Assembly (NCBI GenBank): GCA_000434475.1
Contig: FR879598.1
Span: forward strand, 13,841 to 30,690
Direction of reading: 5' to 3'
DNA: 16,850 bases
From: Dialister sp. CAG:486
Lineage (GTDB): Bacteria; Bacillota; Negativicutes; Veillonellales; Dialisteraceae
Shown here: piece by piece, positions 13,211 to 16,850 of the stretch
Layout: every line of letters begins with the position of its first letter
How positions within the stretch are numbered: the first letter of the stretch is position 1
Program-made: the position numbers and the translations under genes
Notes under the pieces: model-generated
The model's database searches: none
What the model saw: only the letters and a program-made list of their open reading frames with translations
Told to the model about the DNA's origin: nothing

Positions 13211-15262
13211 TCACACCAGCTTGCTGAAGTCGCCCCAGGTGTTGAAGAGGGCGAGGGTAGCGAGGAGCTGGGAGATGCGGTTGTTCTTGACGGCTTCATC
13301 ATCGACCATGACCATGACGTTGTCGAGGTAGTCATTGATCGGAGCCGTGAGTTCCTTGAGAGCCGGGAGGGCTTTTCCGTACTCGTAAGAAGCAAAGAGC
13401 GGAAGGGCTTTGGCAGAAACAGCTTCGAAAGCATCCTGAAGCTTCTTTTCCACGTCTTCGGTGAAGAGGGATGGATCGACTTTGCCGCCGGTCTTGCCCT
13501 TGGTGATGTTCGCAAGACGGGTGACAGCCTGTCGGAGCTCGGCTTCGTCCTTCAGCTGGCTTTCTGCCATGCTGCGGGCTTTCAGGAAGAGTGCGTAGAT
13601 GTCGTCGACAGGGCCGGCGAGGACGGCGTCGATGATATCATAGGCGATGCCTTCGTCGAGCATGATGGCTTTGATGCGCTGGCGGAAGAAGTCTTCGATC
13701 TGGGAGAGGACGGTCTTCTTCGTCTCTTCATCGCCCGGAAGGAGGGCAAGGGCTGCCTCGATGCCGCGGCGGATGTCCCAGTGGATCTTTCCATCAGTCA
13801 GGATATTTACGGCGCCGATGGTCTGACGGCGGAGCGCGAAGGGATCCTGAGAGCCGGTCGGGATGAGACCGCGCAGGAAGGTCGCAGCGAGGTTATCCAG
13901 CTTATCCGCGAGGGAAAGCGCACGGCTGATTTCCTGCTGCGGGAGGATATCTCCGGCAAATCTAGGCATGTACTGCTCAAAGATGGCCTTTGCAACTTCC
14001 GGTTTTTCCCCGTCAAGGAGAGCGTATTCCTTGCCCATTTCACCCTGCAGTTCGGTGAATTCGGTGACCATGCCGGTCGCGAGGTCGGACTTGGAGAGGA
14101 AAGCGGCGCGGTCGGCGTCGGCGGCTTCCTCTGCCGTGAAGCCCCAATCCTTGCCGATGGCTTCCGTCAGTTTCTGAAGGCGGTCTGCTTTATCACGCAT
14201 GTCGCCCATGCCTTCCTGATAGTTGATGCGGGTGAGGTCATCTCTGTGGCCTTCCAAGGTCTTCTTGCGGTCGTTTTCGAAGAAGAATTTCGCATCGTCA
14301 AGACGGGCACGGAGGACTTTTTCATTGCCGTGCTGGACGTTTTCGAGGGCTTTCGTACCGCCGTTACGAACAGTCAGGAAGTACGGCATGAGGGAGCCGT
14401 CTTCGTTTCTGACAGGGTAGTATCTCTGATGATCACGCATCGGAGTAACAACGGCTGGTACAGGGAGCTTCAGGAATTCATCATCGATCCTGCCATAGAG
14501 CGGGGTCGGGTATTCGACGAGGTAGTTGATCTCTTCCAAGAGGTCTGCATTGTGCCAGACGTGGCCGCCGAGCTTGTCTGCAACGGCGAGAAGGCCGGTA
14601 CGAATCATTTCGCGGCGTTCATCCTGATCGACGATGACAAAGGCTTCCCGCATGGTCTCCTTGTAGGAGAGCGGATCGGAGATCACGACAGGTTCCTTGC
14701 AGAGGAAACGGTGTCCGCGGCTGACATTGCCACTCTTGACGTGGGCAAATTCCATCGGGATGATCTCCTTGTCGCAGAGAGCGACGATCCAGCGGACAGG
14801 ACGGATGAAATGGGCTTCTTCATCGGCCCAGCGCATGCTTCTGGTGAAGTTCAGGCCGGTGATGAGGGAGAGGAAGAGCTCGGGAAGGACGTCTTCGACT
14901 TTCTTGCCCGCATGTACGACATGCGCCCAGGTGTATTCCCCTTCTTTGACGAGTTCAGATGGATCGATGTGCTGGCCGCGGGCAAATCCCTGGGCCGCGC
15001 GTGTCGGATTTCCATCAGCATCGAAAGCAGCTTTGACGGATGGGCCGCGTTTCTTGACTTCTTCATCCGGCTGGCGGTCTGCAGCGCCCTTGACGAGGAC
15101 GGCGAGACGGCGCGGGGTCGCGTAGATGGTGATTTTTTCGGCAGCGATGCGGTGGACTTCGAACTGGGAAGCCGCGAGTGCTTTCAGCTGATCTACGACA
15201 CCGGACATGATATTGGCCGGCATTTCCTCTGTACCGATTTCTAAGAGAAGATTCTTACTCAT
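13211..15262 (-). CDS. glyS: Glycyl-tRNA synthetase beta subunit
   Basis: 683 residues, about the usual length (E. coli about 689). With GlyQ it forms the alpha2-beta2 enzyme that charges tRNA-Gly; the beta chain binds and positions the tRNA. Seen: the N-terminal signature [12 protein letters not shown] (5-16), the central body with [32 protein letters not shown], an HD-like region, and a C-terminal DALR-type anticodon-binding end [20 protein letters not shown] (about 644-663). The start overlaps the glyQ stop as ATGA (4 bp), giving coupled translation at equal level. No defects seen. Confidence 0.97.
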   Translation of the reverse strand: MSKNLLLEIGTEEMPANIMSGVVDQLKALAASQFEVHRIAAEKITIYATPRRLAVLVKGAADRQPDEEVKKRGPSVKAAFDADGNPTRAAQGFARGQHIDPSELVKEGEYTWAHVVHAGKKVEDVLPELFLSLITGLNFTRSMRWADEEAHFIRPVRWIVALCDKEIIPMEFAHVKSGNVSRGHRFLCKEPVVISDPLSYKETMREAFVIVDQDERREMIRTGLLAVADKLGGHVWHNADLLEEINYLVEYPTPLYGRIDDEFLKLPVPAVVTPMRDHQRYYPVRNEDGSLMPYFLTVRNGGTKALENVQHGNEKVLRARLDDAKFFFENDRKKTLEGHRDDLTRINYQEGMGDMRDKADRLQKLTEAIGKDWGFTAEEAADADRAAFLSKSDLATGMVTEFTELQGEMGKEYALLDGEKPEVAKAIFEQYMPRFAGDILPQQEISRALSLADKLDNLAATFLRGLIPTGSQDPFALRRQTIGAVNILTDGKIHWDIRRGIEAALALLPGDEETKKTVLSQIEDFFRQRIKAIMLDEGIAYDIIDAVLAGPVDDIYALFLKARSMAESQLKDEAELRQAVTRLANITKGKTGGKVDPSLFTEDVEKKLQDAFEAVSAKALPLFASYEYGKALPALKELTAPINDYLDNVMVMVDDEAVKNNRISQLLATLALFNTWGDFSKLV

Positions 15263-16140
15263 TTCGCTTCGCCTCCTTTAAGCATGGGGAATCCCAGCTC
15301 TTTGCGCTTTTTCAGCCAGGCCTTGGCGCACATGCGGGCCAGGTTTCTGACACGGGAAATATATTCTGTACGTTCCGAGAGAGAGATCGCTCCGGCAGCG
15401 TCCAGCAGATTGAAAGAATGGGAGCATTTCAGTACATAGTCATAGGCTGGGAGTACGAGGCCGACCTTTACGACGCGCTGCGCTTCTTTTTCATACATGT
15501 CGAAGAGCTTGAAGAGCATGTCGTGGTCAGAAAGCTCGTAGCTGTAGACGGACTGCTCGTATTCATTCTGGTGCCAGATGTCGCCATAGGTGACTCCGTC
15601 GGTCCATTCGAGGTCATAGACATTGTCTACTTCCTGAATGTACATCGCGATACGTTCGAGGCCATAGGTGATCTCTACGGAGACCGGATGCTCATCGATA
15701 CCGCCGACCTGCTGGAAATAGGTGAACTGGGTGATTTCCATGCCGTCGAGCCAGACTTCCCAGCCAATGCCCCATGCGCCTAAGGTCGGGGACTCCCAGT
15801 TATCTTCGACGAAGCGGATGTCGTGTTCTTGCGGATCGATACCAAGCTCTTTTAAGGATTCCAGATAGGTCTCCTGGATGTTATTCGGAGACGGCTTCAT
15901 GATGACCTGGAACTGATGGTGCTGGTAGAGACGGTTCGGATTATCCCCATAACGGCCGTCATCCGGACGGCGGGATGGTTCCATATAGGCTACGTTCCAC
16001 GGTTCCGGTCCGATGGTGCGCAGGAAGGTAGCCGGATTCATCGTGCCTGCGCCTTTTTCTGTGTCGTAAGCTTCTCCGAGTACGCAGCCCTGCTTGGACC
16101 AGAACTTCTGGAGTGCTAAGACGATCTGCTGAAAAGTCAT
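15259..16140 (-). CDS. glyQ: Glycyl-tRNA synthetase alpha subunit (catalytic)
   Basis: 293 residues (family about 290-305). Class II synthetase core that makes glycyl-adenylate. Family motifs: [20 protein letters not shown] (19-38), [20 protein letters not shown] (43-62), RYGDNPNR (63-70), [12 protein letters not shown] (74-85) and later [13 protein letters not shown] 16140 is preceded at 5 nt by AGGAGGA. It is the first gene of glyQ-glyS and is controlled by the T-box leader that ends 65 nt upstream. Confidence 0.97.
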   Translation of the reverse strand: MTFQQIVLALQKFWSKQGCVLGEAYDTEKGAGTMNPATFLRTIGPEPWNVAYMEPSRRPDDGRYGDNPNRLYQHHQFQVIMKPSPNNIQETYLESLKELGIDPQEHDIRFVEDNWESPTLGAWGIGWEVWLDGMEITQFTYFQQVGGIDEHPVSVEITYGLERIAMYIQEVDNVYDLEWTDGVTYGDIWHQNEYEQSVYSYELSDHDMLFKLFDMYEKEAQRVVKVGLVLPAYDYVLKCSHSFNLLDAAGAISLSERTEYISRVRNLARMCAKAWLKKRKELGFPMLKGGEAK

Positions 16141-16204
16141 TTGTTCCTCCTGATCGATGAAATGGGGTGTGACCGATCGATCACTGCGCTCCCATTTCCT
16201 GACA

Positions 16205-16237
16205 ATATAAAAATCCCTGTAACAAAAAGTTACAGGG
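16205..16237 (-). terminator. T-box regulated terminator of glyQS
   Basis: CCCTGTAAC (16215-16223) pairs perfectly with GTTACAGGG (16229-16237) over a 5-nt loop, with a U-rich run after it on the minus strand. The CCCU of its 5' arm is also the partner of AGGG in the T-box sequence, so antiterminator and terminator exclude each other. Confidence 0.92.
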
Positions 16238-16465
16238 ACGAGTTACAGAGATCATTAACCCGCGGTTCCACCCTCATTGACCTAAGGAAACACTGATTCA
16301 ATCGCAGAGTCTGATTTAATCAGTATTCCCTAAGGCCCACCTTGATTTTTCTTATTTCCCTACTCTGTTCAGGAAACAGCTCAGAAACGCCTTCTGTCCA
16401 TCGCCGGCCTCTCACCACCGCCGGCTCGCTTTGTCGGACATACTCCTCTTCCTCATCGCCGTATA
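16205..16465 (-). ncRNA. Glycine T-box riboswitch (leader of glyQS)
   Basis: Minus-strand leader containing the T-box signature AGGGTGGAACCGCG (16274-16261), which holds the uncharged tRNA 3' end. Stem I is seen as TGTCC/GGACA closing over an apical arm with GGTGGTGAGAG. Opposite an AGTA bulge on the 5' side lies the probable specifier GGC (16391-16389), which reads tRNA-Gly(GCC). Stem III is unusually long: 18 nt on each side (16335-16318 with 16298-16281) with one mismatch. Uncharged tRNA-Gly would stabilise the antiterminator and raise glyQS expression. The specifier assignment is inferred from position; the T-box itself is certain. Confidence 0.93.
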
Positions 16466-16472
16466 TGGGAAC

Positions 16473-16501
16473 ATTGTAGCAAATCGCGATGGAAATGTAA
16501 A
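16473..16501 (-). promoter_or_regulatory. Promoter of glyQS
   Basis: On the minus strand TTTACA (16501-16496), a 17-nt spacer and TACAAT (16478-16473), near consensus. It begins exactly where repeat copy 7 stops. Confidence 0.85.
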
Positions 16502-16722
16502 GGGGCGTGATGCCCATGATTACGTTTGAAAGCCTCGCTTGAATGAGAAATTAGAAATGAGAAATGGTGGTGCGGCGCAAATAATAATGAAGCGCCGCGA
16601 ATATATATGGGCGATGCCCGTTTAAGACGTTAGACATTAGAAGTCTGATGCCTGATGTCTGATGTCTCTTAGTCTCCCATTCTCTTAGTGACTAGTCACC
16701 AGTCACCAGCTACCAGTCACCT
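16501..16722 (-). repeat. Intergenic modular repeat, copy 7 (inverted)
   Basis: Minus-strand order: GTGACTGGT heptads (16722-16685) with a GTGACTAGTCAC palindrome; GAGACTAAGAGACATCAGAC shared with copy 4; ATCAGAC-type heptads (plus strand TCTGATG-CCTGATG-TCTGATG, 16644-16664); CGGGCATCGCCCATATATA (from 16620); hairpin GCGGCGC/GCGCCGC (16598-16572) plus ACCACCATT; three heptads TTTCTCA-TTTCTAA-TTTCTCA; GCGAGGCTTTCAAACGTAA; and a GGGCATCACGCCC box (about 16515-16503). Confidence 0.82.
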
Positions 16723-16730
16723 ATTCTCCC

Positions 16731-16757
16731 AATAAAAAATCCGCTCACTGAGCGGAT
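16731..16757 (-). terminator. Terminator after tRNA-Gly
   Basis: ATCCGCTCA (16739-16747) pairs with TGAGCGGAT (16749-16757), followed on the minus strand by TTTTTTATT. It separates the tRNA from the glyQS leader. Confidence 0.88.
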
Positions 16758-16764
16758 AAAAAAA

Positions 16765-16838
16765 TGGAGCGGGTGAAGGGAATCGAACCCTCGTAACCAG
16801 CTTGGAAGGCTGGCGCTCTACCATTGAGCTACACCCGC
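16765..16838 (-). tRNA. tRNA-Gly (anticodon UCC)
   Basis: 74 nt including an encoded CCA (plus-strand TGG at 16765-16767). The acceptor stem GCGGGTG pairs with CACCCGC. The D arm holds AGCTCAATGGTAGAGC, the anticodon loop CTTCCAA gives UCC, and the T arm has GGTTCGATTCC. The discriminator base is U, as usual for bacterial tRNA-Gly. It reads GGA and GGG. It lies on the same strand as glyQS, about 260 bp before their promoter, with its own terminator. Confidence 0.97.
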
Positions 16839-16850
16839 ATAAAAATGGTC

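Noticed and set aside
13781..15244. 487-codon plus-strand frame opposite glyS
   Set aside because: Antisense shadow of an intact glyS; long only because of codon composition.

Overview
The window looks like chromosome of a diderm Firmicute of the class Negativicutes (Veillonellaceae-like). This is inferred from gene content, not from a database match. Firmicute traits are RNase Y, and a two-subunit glycyl-tRNA synthetase under a T-box leader. Diderm traits are two ArnT/PMT-type lipid-linked-sugar glycosyltransferases and a SotB-type exporter. The genus cannot be fixed from the sequence.

Layout. The left edge cuts RNase Y (minus strand, 225 N-terminal codons visible), which has a strong promoter about 300 nt upstream of its TTG start. 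Next come a small membrane protein and a metallo-beta-lactamase-fold hydrolase (both minus), then a mini GNAT acetyltransferase and a stand-alone HD-GYP protein (both plus). Two paralogous lipoprotein amino-acid-binding proteins follow on the minus strand, each with its own promoter and terminator and with no permease or ATPase nearby. Positions 6258-10401 hold a plus-strand operon: a DedA membrane protein followed by two tandem PMT/ArnT-family glycosyltransferases. Then come a uracil-DNA-glycosylase-like protein and a SotB-type exporter (both plus). The right end, all minus strand, is tRNA-Gly(UCC), then a glycine T-box leader, glyQ and glyS. The last two overlap by 4 bp and end at a strong terminator.

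Most of the remaining DNA is not simple spacer. Seven intergenic regions hold copies or fragments of one modular repeat, in either orientation. The modules are 7-bp tandem arrays (GTGACTA type), a GGGCATCGCCC/ATATAT box, a GCGGCGC...GCGCCGC hairpin, a second 7-bp array (TTTCTAA/TCCTAAT type) and a GGGC...GCCC box. One copy carries a 148-bp inverted-repeat (MITE-like) element. The arrays lie directly behind genes and in three cases contain the stop codon. The far ends of several copies stop next to promoters or terminators. This repeat system is the most unusual thing in the window. Next in interest are the DedA plus double-glycosyltransferase operon, which suggests undecaprenyl-phosphate recycling coupled to envelope sugar transfer, and the glycine T-box beside a tRNA-Gly that its specifier does not match.
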